Part shown: piece after piece, positions 5,505-11,622 of the stretch
Position numbering within the stretch: position 1 is the stretch's first letter
Layout of the letters: each line of letters opens with the position of its first letter
Made by a program: the position numbers and the translations under genes
Assembly (NCBI GenBank): GCA_964500015.1
Contig: CAZCMN010000027.1
Location: 1 to 11,622, forward strand
Reading direction: 5' to 3'
DNA from: JAPLYB01 sp964500015
GTDB lineage: Archaea; Nanobdellota; Nanobdellia; Pacearchaeales; UBA284
Length of the DNA stretch: 11,622 nucleotides
The notes under the pieces: generated by a model
Told to the model about the DNA's origin: nothing
Databases searched by the model: none
Seen by the model: only the letters and a program-made list of their open reading frames with translations

Positions 5505-6030
5505 TTGCGATAAAGAATTGTTCAGGATATTATCTAGAGACAGTCTTGTTAGATTAGAGAAGGAGTTTTCTGTCAAGATTGATCTTAAGAAGGGAAAAAC
5601 ATCTGGAGATTTTTTAATTAAGGGAAGAAATGCAGTTCATGAATATATTGCTTCTGAAATTCTTGAAGCGATAGCTTCTGGATTTGATTTTGATACTGCT
5701 ATCTTGTTAAAAAATGAAAATTTTATTTTTAAGAAAGTTTTGTTGAAAAGCTATGCTTCTGGTTCTAGATTGGAAGTTGTTAAAGGCAGGATAATCGGAA
5801 CACAGGGTAAATCAAAAAGAGTAATTGAAAAACTTACTGAATGTGATTTGTGTCTATGCGATAATATTGTTGGATTAATTGGAAAAGCAGAACATGTTGA
5901 AATTGCTAGCAAGGCTATACAATCTTTAATGAGGGGAGCAAAACATGCAAATGTTTTTAAGTTTCTAGAAAAAGAGAGAGCTCATTTAAAAGAGCTTGAT
6001 GAAGAGGATATAAAGCAGAGTTTGAAGTGA
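5488..6030 (+). CDS. Dim2/Pno1-like KH-domain RNA-binding protein
   Basis: This is about 180 residues with two KH-type domains, as in archaeal homologues of Pno1/Dim2 (Krr1-related), which bind the 3' end of 16S rRNA during small-subunit maturation. From the chosen start, KH1 spans about residues 1-70 and lacks a clear GXXG loop. KH2 (about 85-150) has VVKGRIIGTQGKSKRVIE, the characteristic GxxGxxGK loop at 100-108. The tail is charged (KERAHLKELDEED). An upstream in-frame ATG at 5470 would add MYFQCF, but it lies within the arm of the inverted repeat. The ATG at 5488 is in the loop and starts MKKVHF, a more natural N-terminus. Family members are usually linked to aIF1A and a RIO kinase; aIF1A is nearby. 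Confidence 0.85.
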   Translation: MKKVHFCDKELFRILSRDSLVRLEKEFSVKIDLKKGKTSGDFLIKGRNAVHEYIASEILEAIASGFDFDTAILLKNENFIFKKVLLKSYASGSRLEVVKGRIIGTQGKSKRVIEKLTECDLCLCDNIVGLIGKAEHVEIASKAIQSLMRGAKHANVFKFLEKERAHLKELDEEDIKQSLK

Positions 6031-6156
6031 AACGTCTTGGAAGGTTTCTTGTTTTGGTTTAAAATTAGGGTGTTAAAATTTTGGGAATTTTTATTCAGAT
6101 TAATTATCCTTCTTTAGTAGTAACTAACCAAGGTTTTATAAACTTAATTTGCTTTT

Positions 6157-6166
6157 TTTATAACTT
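6157..6166 (+). promoter_or_regulatory. Candidate TATA box of the acetyltransferase gene
   Basis: TTTATAACTT-like sequence lies about 35 nt before the ATG at 6197, and a second TATAAA-like box lies near 6135-6142. Either would give a short leader. Confidence 0.3.
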
Positions 6167-6196
6167 AAGATATAGGGTTAAAATTTGGAAAAAAAC

Positions 6197-6799
6197 ATGA
6201 TAAAATACGATGAAGGACTAGAAAGAATTGAAACAGAAAGGCTCATACTAGAACTGCCATCTGAAAGTAGCGTTCCAAGTCAAGTTGAAAATATAAATGA
6301 TTTAGAAATTTTACAATGGCTCCTTAGTGTTTCTTATCCTCACACAACAGAAGATGCTCTTAATTATGCCCGACGTTCTAGGAAAAGGCAGAAAGAAGAA
6401 AGACCAAGAACAGAATATGACTACTGGATGAAGCTTAAGGGAGAAGAGATTTCAATTGGGGGGGCAGCATTGCATAAAGTAAATCTTTACCAAGGAACAG
6501 GAACTGTAGGATACTTTGTTGGCAAAAATTTTTGGAGAAAGGGTTATGTTAGCGAGGCACTTGGAGCAATCATAGATATAGCATTTGATAAGATTGGTTT
6601 AAGAAGAATTGAAGCACAGGTTTTTGAAGGTAATTTAGCTAGTATGAAACTTCTTAAAAAATTCGGTTTTAGGCAAGAAGGATTCCAAAGAGAAGCAGTT
6701 AAATGTAGGGCAGATAGTAAAATTAAAGATGCATATCTTTATGGCTTGCTTGGAAGTGAATATGAGAATCCTATGGAAAGAACACCAAAGTTAGCTTAG
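6197..6799 (+). CDS. GNAT-family N-acetyltransferase, RimJ/RimL-like
   Basis: This 200-residue acetyl-CoA-dependent transferase belongs to the RimJ/RimL branch. The usual opening is ERIETERLILELP (9-21), the substrate strand is EEISIGGAALHKV, and GTVGYFVGKNFWRKGYVSEAL (103-122) covers beta-4 and the acetyl-CoA pyrophosphate loop. The signature RRIEAQVFEGNLASMKLLKKFGFRQEG (136-162) contains N146 and S149, typical of the family. Members acetylate protein N-termini, amino sugars, polyamines or antibiotics; the substrate cannot be read from sequence. An in-frame TTG at 6185 would add four residues (MEKN), but ATG at 6197 is preferred on codon grounds; neither has a good ribosome binding site. It stands alone between the KH gene and a convergent NYN gene. 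Confidence 0.87.
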   Translation: MIKYDEGLERIETERLILELPSESSVPSQVENINDLEILQWLLSVSYPHTTEDALNYARRSRKRQKEERPRTEYDYWMKLKGEEISIGGAALHKVNLYQGTGTVGYFVGKNFWRKGYVSEALGAIIDIAFDKIGLRRIEAQVFEGNLASMKLLKKFGFRQEGFQREAVKCRADSKIKDAYLYGLLGSEYENPMERTPKLA

Positions 6800-6892
6800 A
6801 AGTATCTCTGGCTGTTTCTGATAAAAATTTTCTTGAAAAAGTTCTTGAAGCAGAAAATACGCCCGGAGAAATATCTTAAGCTTAAGTTAAGA

Positions 6893-7468
6893 TTATACTG
6901 AGAAATCTTCCAACCCTATTCTAATCTTTTTATCACAAACATTCCAAAGATGATTTGATAAAGTAAAACCAGATTTCCTTTTCTTATCTGTAAAATATAT
7001 TAAAACAACTTCTTTTGTTCCTTTTATGTCCTCGATTATTGGAACAAAATCTGTATCAGAAGTCATTAGCAAGATTTTATCAAAAGACTTGTTTATAGAG
7101 AATTTTAACAAATCCATTGTAATTAAAGTGTCAACTCCTTTTTGAGAATAGTCTATTTTTCCTTTTTCATTGATTATTTTTTGACATCTTCCTTCTTTGA
7201 TTATTATTTTAAAATCTTTTATTTCTTGAATTTTTTTAACAAATTTATCATAATTTGCTCTTTTTTGGCTTTCTTCTTTTGTTGGCTTGGGACTTTGATA
7301 TGGCGGAGCAGTATAAAAATGAACTAGATTACAATTAGTATTGCTTTTTTTAGAAATATTTTTTACAAAATCTTCTATTTTAAATCTTATATGTTTTCCT
7401 TTTCCTAAAAATCTTGTAATAAAGGATAAATAACCTGCATCAATAATAAAAACAGAATTGTTCACCAT
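6893..7468 (-). CDS. NYN-domain (PIN-like, LabA/DUF88-type) putative nuclease
   Basis: This 191-residue protein has the NYN/PIN-like acidic layout. FIIDAGYL at the N-terminus supplies D10, QKGVDTLITMDLL supplies D113, and LLMTSDTDFVPIIEDI supplies D138 and D140. These acidic residues should bind Mg or Mn at the active site. NYN proteins are RNases or RNA-processing factors, and the LabA/DUF88 branch is broad and poorly characterised, so the target is unknown. The start is ATG-GTG-AAC directly before FIIDAG, as expected for this fold. Its C-terminus converges on the acetyltransferase gene, and tRNA-Asn lies upstream on the same strand. No signal peptide or membrane segment is present. Confidence 0.85.
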   Translation of the reverse strand: MVNNSVFIIDAGYLSFITRFLGKGKHIRFKIEDFVKNISKKSNTNCNLVHFYTAPPYQSPKPTKEESQKRANYDKFVKKIQEIKDFKIIIKEGRCQKIINEKGKIDYSQKGVDTLITMDLLKFSINKSFDKILLMTSDTDFVPIIEDIKGTKEVVLIYFTDKKRKSGFTLSNHLWNVCDKKIRIGLEDFSV

Positions 7469-7560
7469 TTTAAAAAAGCATCAGGCAACCTTGCGATTAC
7501 CTGGGATTATGTTAATACAAATAAGTCTCTTCTCTTTTTAAACCTTTTCTTAAAGTGAAA

Positions 7561-7646
7561 CGCCCCGGGAAGGACTTGAACCTCCGACCCTACGGTTTCT
7601 ATCAAAAGGTAACAGCCGTATGCTCTAACCACTGAGCTACCAGGGC
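7561..7646 (-). tRNA. tRNA-Asn(GTT) with a 13-nt intron
   Basis: Read on the minus strand, the acceptor is GCCCTGG/CCGGGGC (one T-G pair). The D-arm is GCTC...GAGC, the anticodon stem TACGG/CCGTA, the variable loop GGGTC, and the T-arm GGAGG-TTCAAGT-CCTTC, with discriminator G. The anticodon loop is CTGTTA-intron-A, giving anticodon GTT. The intron CCTTTTGATAGAA (7597-7609) sits at the canonical 37/38 site for the archaeal splicing endonuclease. No CCA is encoded. Mature length is 73 nt. Confidence 0.95.
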
Positions 7647-7663
7647 ATGAAAATTAGAAAACT

Positions 7664-7683
7664 AGAAGTTTTATAAAACTTCT
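7664..7683 (-). promoter_or_regulatory. Palindromic TATA box of tRNA-Asn
   Basis: A perfect 20-bp palindrome contains GTTTTATAAAAC. Its centre is 27 nt upstream of the first base of tRNA-Asn, the expected distance for an archaeal TATA box. Confidence 0.55.
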
Positions 7684-7805
7684 TATAAAGCTATTTAAGT
7701 ATTGCGTGGAATTTTTAAGTGTAAAATTTATTCTGGAAGATTGTTGCTTTAGCACAAAACTAAATCAATTATTAATTTAATAATACTTACCTCTGAATTT
7801 TTTAT

Positions 7806-9038
7806 TTAAGAATTCAAGAATTCATTTAAAATATCTTCTCTGATAATTGTTTCTTCTCTGTCAGGGCCTGTTGAAACAAAGGCGATTTTTCTTTCACAAA
7901 GTTCTTCTATTCTTTTTATGAAAGCTTTTGCTTCTTCTGGAAGATCTTCATATTTTTTTATTCCTTTAGTTGATTTCCAGCCAACAATTTCTTCATAAAT
8001 TGGTTTGGATTTTCTTAAATCACAACCATCTGGTTTATATCTTGTGATTTTTCCGTCAATTTCATAATTAATGCAAATTTTTATTTTTTCTAATCCATCT
8101 AGAATATCTAGTTTCATCAAACTAAGAATATCTATTCCTGTTCTTATTGAATTTTTTAATAAAGGAATATCAAACCAACCAATTCTTCTTGGTCTTTTTG
8201 TTGTTGCCCCATATTCCTGCCCTTTTTCTCTTATTTTAACACCAACTTCGTCATCAATCTGTGTGACCATCGGGCTTGAACCGTCTGCATCTACTCTGGT
8301 TACATAAGCTTTCATTATTCCTATGATTTTTATTTTTCTTGGATCTATTCTTGCTCCATTAGCTATGCCATCAAAACCGCAATTTGAACTTGTAACATAA
8401 GGATACTGGCCAAAATCAATATCTAATCCTATTCCTTGCGCACCCTCAAATAAAACGTTTTTATTATTCTTGATTAAATCATCTAGAATTTCATCTGTGT
8501 CTTTTATATGATCTGCGAGCCAAGCATGAGCTTTGAAAAATTCTTTATATTTTTCAATTGTTGATTTTCTTGGATCTTTTTCATCACAGCAAATATCTTT
8601 GACTACTCTGTAAAAATCAATTGCTCTTAATCCGATTCTGTTTGACTTATGTCCATATGCTGGCCCAATTCCTCTTCCAGTGCTTCTGGGATCTGTTTTT
8701 GAAATTTCAATTGCTTCTGGAAGAACTAAATGAGCACCTTCGCTTATGAAAATATTCTCAGTGGATAAGCCAGCATTTTTTATATCGTTAAATTCTGTTT
8801 TAATCCCTTCTAGATTAATTACCATTCCAGAACTCAGAATACATTTTGAATTAAAAACTCCTGAAGGAATTGCATGTAAAATTAGTTTATTGCCATTTAC
8901 AACAACAGTATGGCCTGCATTTGCTCCACCATTAAATCTTACAACTGCATCAAATCCAATTTTTTTAGAAAGATAATCAACAACTTTTCCTTTTCCTTCA
9001 TCTCCGTATTGGGCTCCAACTATTGCTATTTGCACCAT
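7806..9038 (-). CDS. purA: Adenylosuccinate synthetase
   Basis: First committed step of AMP synthesis: IMP, aspartate and GTP give adenylosuccinate. The 410-residue protein begins with the GTP-binding loop VGAQYGDEGKGKVVDYL, with catalytic D13. FNGGANAGHT brings the catalytic His (H43). IMP-binding segments are TDPRSTGRGIGPAYGHK (115-131), FEGAQGIGLDIDFG (197-210) and YVTSSNCG (214-221). GATTKRPRRIGWFD (277-290) is the aspartate/IMP loop, with Lys where many homologues have Gly. STGPDREETI near the C-terminus is the guanine-binding end. All expected blocks are present. A TATA-like TAATATAAA (9064-9072, minus strand) is about 30 nt upstream. The M23 gene ends 50 bp upstream on the same strand. 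Confidence 0.96.
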   Translation of the reverse strand: MVQIAIVGAQYGDEGKGKVVDYLSKKIGFDAVVRFNGGANAGHTVVVNGNKLILHAIPSGVFNSKCILSSGMVINLEGIKTEFNDIKNAGLSTENIFISEGAHLVLPEAIEISKTDPRSTGRGIGPAYGHKSNRIGLRAIDFYRVVKDICCDEKDPRKSTIEKYKEFFKAHAWLADHIKDTDEILDDLIKNNKNVLFEGAQGIGLDIDFGQYPYVTSSNCGFDGIANGARIDPRKIKIIGIMKAYVTRVDADGSSPMVTQIDDEVGVKIREKGQEYGATTKRPRRIGWFDIPLLKNSIRTGIDILSLMKLDILDGLEKIKICINYEIDGKITRYKPDGCDLRKSKPIYEEIVGWKSTKGIKKYEDLPEEAKAFIKRIEELCERKIAFVSTGPDREETIIREDILNEFLNS

Positions 9039-9063
9039 TTTCCGTATTTTGTTAGAAAAAGAG

Positions 9064-9072
9064 GTTTATATT
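9064..9072 (-). promoter_or_regulatory. TATA-like box of purA
   Basis: On the minus strand this reads TAATATAAA, centred about 30 nt before the purA ATG. It suggests purA has its own promoter apart from the M23 gene. Confidence 0.4.
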
Positions 9073-9088
9073 ATTTTTGGAAGAAAAA

Positions 9089-9721
9089 TTAGTTTAAGGG
9101 ATTAACCCATTCTCCGTTTCTCTTTTTTCCAAGATGTAAATGTGGGCCAGTTGATCTTCCTGTAGAACCAACTTCTCCAATTTTTTGTCCTTTTCTCACT
9201 GGTTGTCCTTCTTTTACAAGTATTGAATGTCTTAGAAGATGGTAATAGTAATATTCTAGTGAATCTTTTTGTAGGATAACATAGTTTCCTTCTTCAGACT
9301 TATAACCTGTTTCTTTTACTGTTAAGTTATCATCATTTGCAAGAACATCTGTTCCTTTAGGAGCAGCATAATCTACACCATAATGGAATTTTTTTTCTGG
9401 ACCGCCAGTTTGTTTAGCAAATGGATAGACCCTCATCCCATATCCCGAACTTATTGTAAATGTCCCTTCGGGAAGAGGAGAAATTGGTTTGTTTGAATTA
9501 TGAATTGACTCATTTGAAACAATTACATCAAGGTTTGAATTTGGGAAAATCGATTCTTGATTTAAGATAAGAAAAGTTTCTAGAGATGATGGGGTTCTTG
9601 TTATATCTGAAGGTGCAATAGTTGCTTGATTAAGATTTACTTGGACGTTTTCACTAGGTTTAATAGCCCCGTATGCTGCTGTCATTAATAACGCAGCTAT
9701 TGGATAAAATATTCGGTTCAT
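9089..9721 (-). CDS. Secreted M23-family (LytM-type) metallopeptidase
   Basis: This 210-residue protein has a short hydrophobic N-terminus (IFYPIAALLMTAAYGA, residues 4-19) that looks like a signal peptide or anchor. A low-complexity Ser/Asn/Thr-rich linker (about 20-85) follows, then an M23 domain. Zinc ligands are visible as H113 and D117 in HYGVD and H196 in HLH (194-196), with H161 in YYYYHLL as the fourth motif His. SSGYGMRVYP and GSTGRSTGPHLHLG are classic family blocks. M23 enzymes cut peptide cross-links in bacterial peptidoglycan. An archaeon lacks that substrate, so the enzyme could act on bacteria or on another surface polymer (inference). All catalytic residues are intact. It lies upstream of purA on the same strand, with no apparent functional link. 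Confidence 0.9.
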   Translation of the reverse strand: MNRIFYPIAALLMTAAYGAIKPSENVQVNLNQATIAPSDITRTPSSLETFLILNQESIFPNSNLDVIVSNESIHNSNKPISPLPEGTFTISSGYGMRVYPFAKQTGGPEKKFHYGVDYAAPKGTDVLANDDNLTVKETGYKSEEGNYVILQKDSLEYYYYHLLRHSILVKEGQPVRKGQKIGEVGSTGRSTGPHLHLGKKRNGEWVNPLN

Positions 9722-9832
9722 TTTTTATTATTCTTTATGAAATTTTATTTTTGGTTGTTACATTTACAAAAAAGGATTTATAAAGCTTTCGTGAAACTAT
9801 TTAGAGGTGGCGTGTTTTGGCATTCTAAAAAA

Positions 9833-9842
9833 CTTTATAAAA
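9833..9842 (+). promoter_or_regulatory. TATA box of tRNA-Ile
   Basis: CTTTATAAAA is centred 27 nt upstream of the first tRNA base, the standard archaeal distance. A second TATAAA-like box at about 9777-9784 could serve the divergent M23 gene. Confidence 0.55.
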
Positions 9843-9864
9843 CCTCAATTTGTTTAGATTAGGT

Positions 9865-9991
9865 GAGCCTGTAGCTCAGCCTGATAGAGCACTGCTCTGA
9901 TATCGTATGGGGCAAAGCCTCCTTACAAGTCACCCAAAAAATTATTTGGGCAGAGAGGCAGGGGTCCTGGGTTTAAATCCCAGCAGGCTCA
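9865..9991 (+). tRNA. tRNA-Ile(GAT) with a 53-nt intron
   Basis: The acceptor is GAGCCTG/CAGGCTC with discriminator A. The D-arm is GCTC...GAGC. The anticodon stem is CTGCT/GGCAG (one T-G pair), the variable loop GGGTC, and the T-arm CTGGG-TTTAAAT-CCCAG. The anticodon loop is CTGATA-intron-A, giving GAT. The intron (9903-9955) sits at 37/38 and can form two hairpins, GGGGC/GCCTC near 9909-9921 and CCCAAA/TTTGGG (9933-9950). CCA is not encoded. The 3' tail AATCCCAGCAGGCTCA recurs downstream. Confidence 0.93.
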
Positions 9992-10046
9992 TTAACTTTA
10001 TTAATAAAATAAATACTATGGGATTTAAACTGGGTTTATGCTAAAA

Positions 10047-10149
10047 CGCTAAGAAATTAGAAAATTTCTGGCGCCCAGAAATTTAGAAAAATTTCTTGGG
10101 AAACAGAGGACTGTTTTTGGCACGCCGAAAATCCTCTGATTTTCAAGCG
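10047..10149 (+). repeat. Cluster of small palindromes, insert 1
   Basis: Four hairpins are packed nearly end to end. 10047-10073 is CGC-TA-AGAAATT...AATTTCT-G-GCG. 10074-10100 is CCCAGAAATTT with a matching right arm ending TTGGG. 10101-10116 is AAACAG-AGGA-CTGTTT. 10119-10149 is GGCACGCC-GAAAATC-loop-GATTTTC-AAGCG. They fill the interruption of the T-arm copy. Confidence 0.75.
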
Positions 10150-10218
10150 AATCCCAGCAGGACCATTCACTTTATTAATATAATAAATACTATGGGATTT
10201 AAACTGGGTTTATCCTAA

Positions 10219-10295
10219 AAAAACAGGAGTTTTTCAAGCGCGCTAAGAAATGTGCACATTTCTGGCGCCCCAAAAATCTAAGAGATTTTTTAAGG
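10219..10295 (+). repeat. Cluster of small palindromes, insert 2
   Basis: Hairpins AAAAAC-AGGA-GTTTTT (10219-10234, followed by CAAGCG) and CGC-TA-AGAAATGTGCACATTTCT-G-GCG (10241-10267) are followed by CCCC-AAAAATCT-loop-AGATTTTT (10268-10295). The second is the same module as 10047-10073 with a different loop; the third resembles the AAAATC/GATTTT module of insert 1 and of the downstream gene. Confidence 0.75.
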
Positions 10296-10326
10296 AATCC
10301 CAGCAGGCTCATATTCCTATTTTATC

Positions 10327-11436
10327 ATGAAAAAAACTAAATTTGATTCATATTGTTTAAAAGATTTTGCTGTGTGGGAAAATAAAAAATTTTCGGCACG
10401 CCAAAAATCCGAGGGATTTTTAAGCGTTTGTAAAGGATGCAAATATTGTGTTCAGGGAAAGAAACTAGTTCTTTTTGTTTCTGGAAAATGTTCTAGAACC
10501 TGCAAGTACTGTTCTTTAAGCAATAAAAGAAAAAATATTGATAAGACATGGGCAAATGAGAGAGAATGCAAGAATATTAGTGAAATACTTGAAGAAGCAA
10601 AAGAAAGTCATGCTTTCGGAGCTGGAATAACTGGCGGAGATCCTTTGCTTTGTTTAGGTAAAACCTTAAAATTTGTAAAAGCATTAAAGAAAAAATTTGG
10701 AAAAAAATTTCATATACACATATACTTACCTACAAACCTAGTTACATTAGATAAACTTAGAAAATTATCTAGATATATTGATGAAGTAAGATTCCACCCA
10801 AAACTTCTTGGGAATGAAAAAATAATTGAAGGAGAGTTAGAAAAAATTTCACTTGCTGGAAAGTTTTGGAAAAGAGAAAACATTGGAATCGAAATTCCGA
10901 TGTTTCCAGAAAAGGTTCAGGAGACATTCTATTTTATTAAATCAGTTTCAGAACTTGTGGGCTTTGTTAATCTGAATGAGCTTGAAATTTCAGATACTAA
11001 CTTTAATTTTATTAAATTAAGATATAAGCTAAATAATGATACTTATACTATAAAAAATTCTAGGGAAGCTGGACTAGAAATTTTAAAGAGATGTGAGAAA
11101 GAGAGGTTAGGATTAAAAGTCCATTTATGTACTGCTAGAACAAAAAATCTTTTTCAATACAAAAACAGAATTAAGTTAAGGGATATTCTGCCTTTTGGTT
11201 TTAGAACAAAAGAAGGATCTGTAAGATATTTTGCAATTTATCTGAAAAATAAAGAAGAACTAGATAGATTCAGAAAACATATTGTGGGCATGGAGTTTTA
11301 TTTTGATAAAAAGAAGAATAGGATTATTTTATCAGAAAAATCAGGTAGAAGGGCTTTTCTTTTAGGTTATGTAGTTGAAAGAGTTGAAGAGCTTCCAACT
11401 TTTGATGCAATTGAGCTTGAGAGAGAAATCATATAA
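10327..11436 (+). CDS. Radical SAM protein of the COG2108 type
   Basis: This 369-residue protein resembles archaeal radical SAM proteins related to pyruvate formate-lyase activating enzyme. The SAM cluster motif is C55-X3-C59-X2-C62 in VSGKCSRTCKYCSLSNKRK. Just before it is a second cysteine group, C35-X2-C38-X2-C41. AGITGGDPLL holds the SAM-binding GGDP motif, and FHIHIYLPTN and EVRFHPKLL are further family blocks. The C-terminal part (about 270-369) is an uncharacterised domain. The substrate is unknown. Residues 23-34 (SARQKSEGFLSV) are encoded by a palindrome related to the noncoding ones upstream, with the frame preserved. The gene starts 16 nt after the last tRNA-tail copy. It converges with the RelE-like fragment, one base between stop codons. 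It is not the missing maturase half: it has its own complete SAM core and sits 10 kb away. Confidence 0.85.
   Translation: MKKTKFDSYCLKDFAVWENKKFSARQKSEGFLSVCKGCKYCVQGKKLVLFVSGKCSRTCKYCSLSNKRKNIDKTWANERECKNISEILEEAKESHAFGAGITGGDPLLCLGKTLKFVKALKKKFGKKFHIHIYLPTNLVTLDKLRKLSRYIDEVRFHPKLLGNEKIIEGELEKISLAGKFWKRENIGIEIPMFPEKVQETFYFIKSVSELVGFVNLNELEISDTNFNFIKLRYKLNNDTYTIKNSREAGLEILKRCEKERLGLKVHLCTARTKNLFQYKNRIKLRDILPFGFRTKEGSVRYFAIYLKNKEELDRFRKHIVGMEFYFDKKKNRIILSEKSGRRAFLLGYVVERVEELPTFDAIELEREII
10395..10426 (+). repeat. Small palindromic element inside the radical SAM coding sequence
   Basis: GGCACGCC-AAAAATCC-GAG-GGATTTTT-AAGCG matches the noncoding copy at 10119-10149 in its boundaries (GGCACGCC at the left, AAGCG at the right) and its stem. 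The first stem pair is A-T here and G-C there, a compensated change. It encodes residues 23-34 in frame, close to the first cysteine group. Confidence 0.75.
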
Positions 11437-11437
11437 T

Positions 11438-11596
11438 TTAATAATTAAATTTTCTTTCATATTCTTTATGAGAAAACCATTCTAAAATTATGTTCACTAT
11501 TTTAATTTCATCTTCTTCAATTGTATAGATAAGTCTCCACGCATTTGGCAGGTCGTATTTAAATAAGTTTTTAATTAGAAAGAAATCTGCCAGCCT
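11438..11596 (-). pseudogene. RelE/ParE-type toxin C-terminal fragment
   Basis: The minus-strand frame reads about 52 residues to a stop at 11438-11440, including KYDLPNAWRLIYTIEEDE and ILEWFSHKEYERKF. The WRLIYTI block and the LEWFxHKEYE ending are typical of archaeal RelE/ParE-like mRNA interferases, whose full length is usually 80-95 residues. Upstream the frame hits a stop (11597-11599) inside a perfect hairpin, and no start codon precedes the conserved part. The N-terminal half is therefore missing or displaced, probably by recombination at the hairpin. No antitoxin gene is seen in the window. Confidence 0.65.
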
Positions 11597-11622
11597 TTAG
11601 GCTGGAGTACTGGACACAAGAT
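11588..11622. mobile_element. IS-end-like hairpin at the window edge
   Basis: CCAGCC-TTTA-GGCTGG (11590-11605) has the same TTTA loop and compact stem as the hairpin at 26-45 and resembles IS200/IS605 end structures. It lies exactly where the toxin fragment loses its frame. The remaining sequence is too short to see a transposase. Confidence 0.3.

Larger units (their letters stand above)
9976..10311 (+). repeat. Tandem array of tRNA-Ile 3'-tail copies
   Basis: The tail AATCCCAGCAGG with a near-identical CTCA or ACCA ending occurs three times: in the tRNA (9976), at 10150 and at 10296. The first two are followed by the same spacer, T.ACTTTATTAATA..ATAAATACTATGGGATTTAAACTGGGTTTA, with few differences. 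The spacer ends in the 5' half of the T-arm (CTGGGTTTA), so each downstream copy is a T-arm split between TTTA and AATCCC by an insert (10039-10149, 111 nt; 10213-10295, 83 nt). Repeat periods are 174 and 146 nt. No protein frame is visible in this 335-nt stretch between the tRNA and the radical SAM gene. Confidence 0.85.

Noticed and set aside
6766..6879. Short plus-strand open frame overlapping the acetyltransferase end (VSLAVSDKNFLEKVLEAE)
   Set aside because: It reads like protein but has no start codon or family match and overlaps a real gene; possibly a remnant, but too weak to list.
10327..11436. The downstream radical SAM gene as the displaced catalytic half of the peptide maturase
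   Set aside because: It has a complete radical SAM core plus its own C-terminal domain of another family and lies about 10 kb away; the residues before its cluster match COG2108-type proteins, not SPASM maturases.

Overview
The window looks like a piece of an AT-rich genome from an archaeon, most likely one of the small-genome DPANN lineages (Woesearchaeota/Pacearchaeota-like; this placement is inference). The archaeal signs are aIF2-beta, aIF1A, a DUF424 protein, a Dim2/Pno1-like KH protein, a TrmB regulator, two tRNAs split by introns at position 37/38 with no encoded CCA, and TATA boxes about 25 nt upstream of start codons, which implies leaderless mRNAs. Several genes look bacterial in type (long-form PyrF, an M23 peptidase).

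Layout. (1) 1-1677: an accessory island. A hairpin typical of an IS200/IS605 right end abuts the 3' part of a radical SAM/SPASM maturase. Two tandem peptide genes follow, with near-identical leaders and C-terminal halves built of [Tyr/His]-X-[Asp/Glu] triplets, and then a C39-like cysteine peptidase. I read this as a ribosomal peptide (RiPP) cluster of the triceptide (three-residue cyclophane) kind. Its maturase lacks the radical SAM domain inside the window. (2) 1769-3671: translation genes (aIF2-beta, a small four-Cys protein, DUF424, aIF1A), with a structured intergenic element and a decayed minus-strand ORF. (3) 3679-6030: a TrmB regulator divergent from pyrF, then the KH protein, whose start codon lies in the loop of a perfect 12-bp inverted repeat. 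(4) 6197-9721: a GNAT acetyltransferase, a NYN-domain nuclease, tRNA-Asn(GTT), purA and a secreted M23 peptidase. (5) 9865-11622: tRNA-Ile(GAT) with a 53-nt intron, a tandem array of copies of its 3' tail, a cluster of small palindromes, a COG2108-type radical SAM gene carrying one such palindrome in frame, and a RelE-type toxin 3' fragment ending at a second IS-like hairpin.

How the parts fit. The 5' island is one plus-strand operon with 3-20 nt spacing: maturase fragment, two precursors, peptidase. The logical pathway is cross-linking of the Tyr/His triplets by the radical SAM enzyme, then leader removal by the peptidase. The translation block and KH protein serve initiation and small-subunit maturation, and pyrF and purA are nucleotide synthesis genes. 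The tRNA-Ile region is the most rearranged. The T-arm sequence recurs twice downstream, each time split at the same TTTA/AATCCC point by 83-111 nt of packed hairpins, and a relative of those hairpins has entered the next protein gene without breaking its frame.
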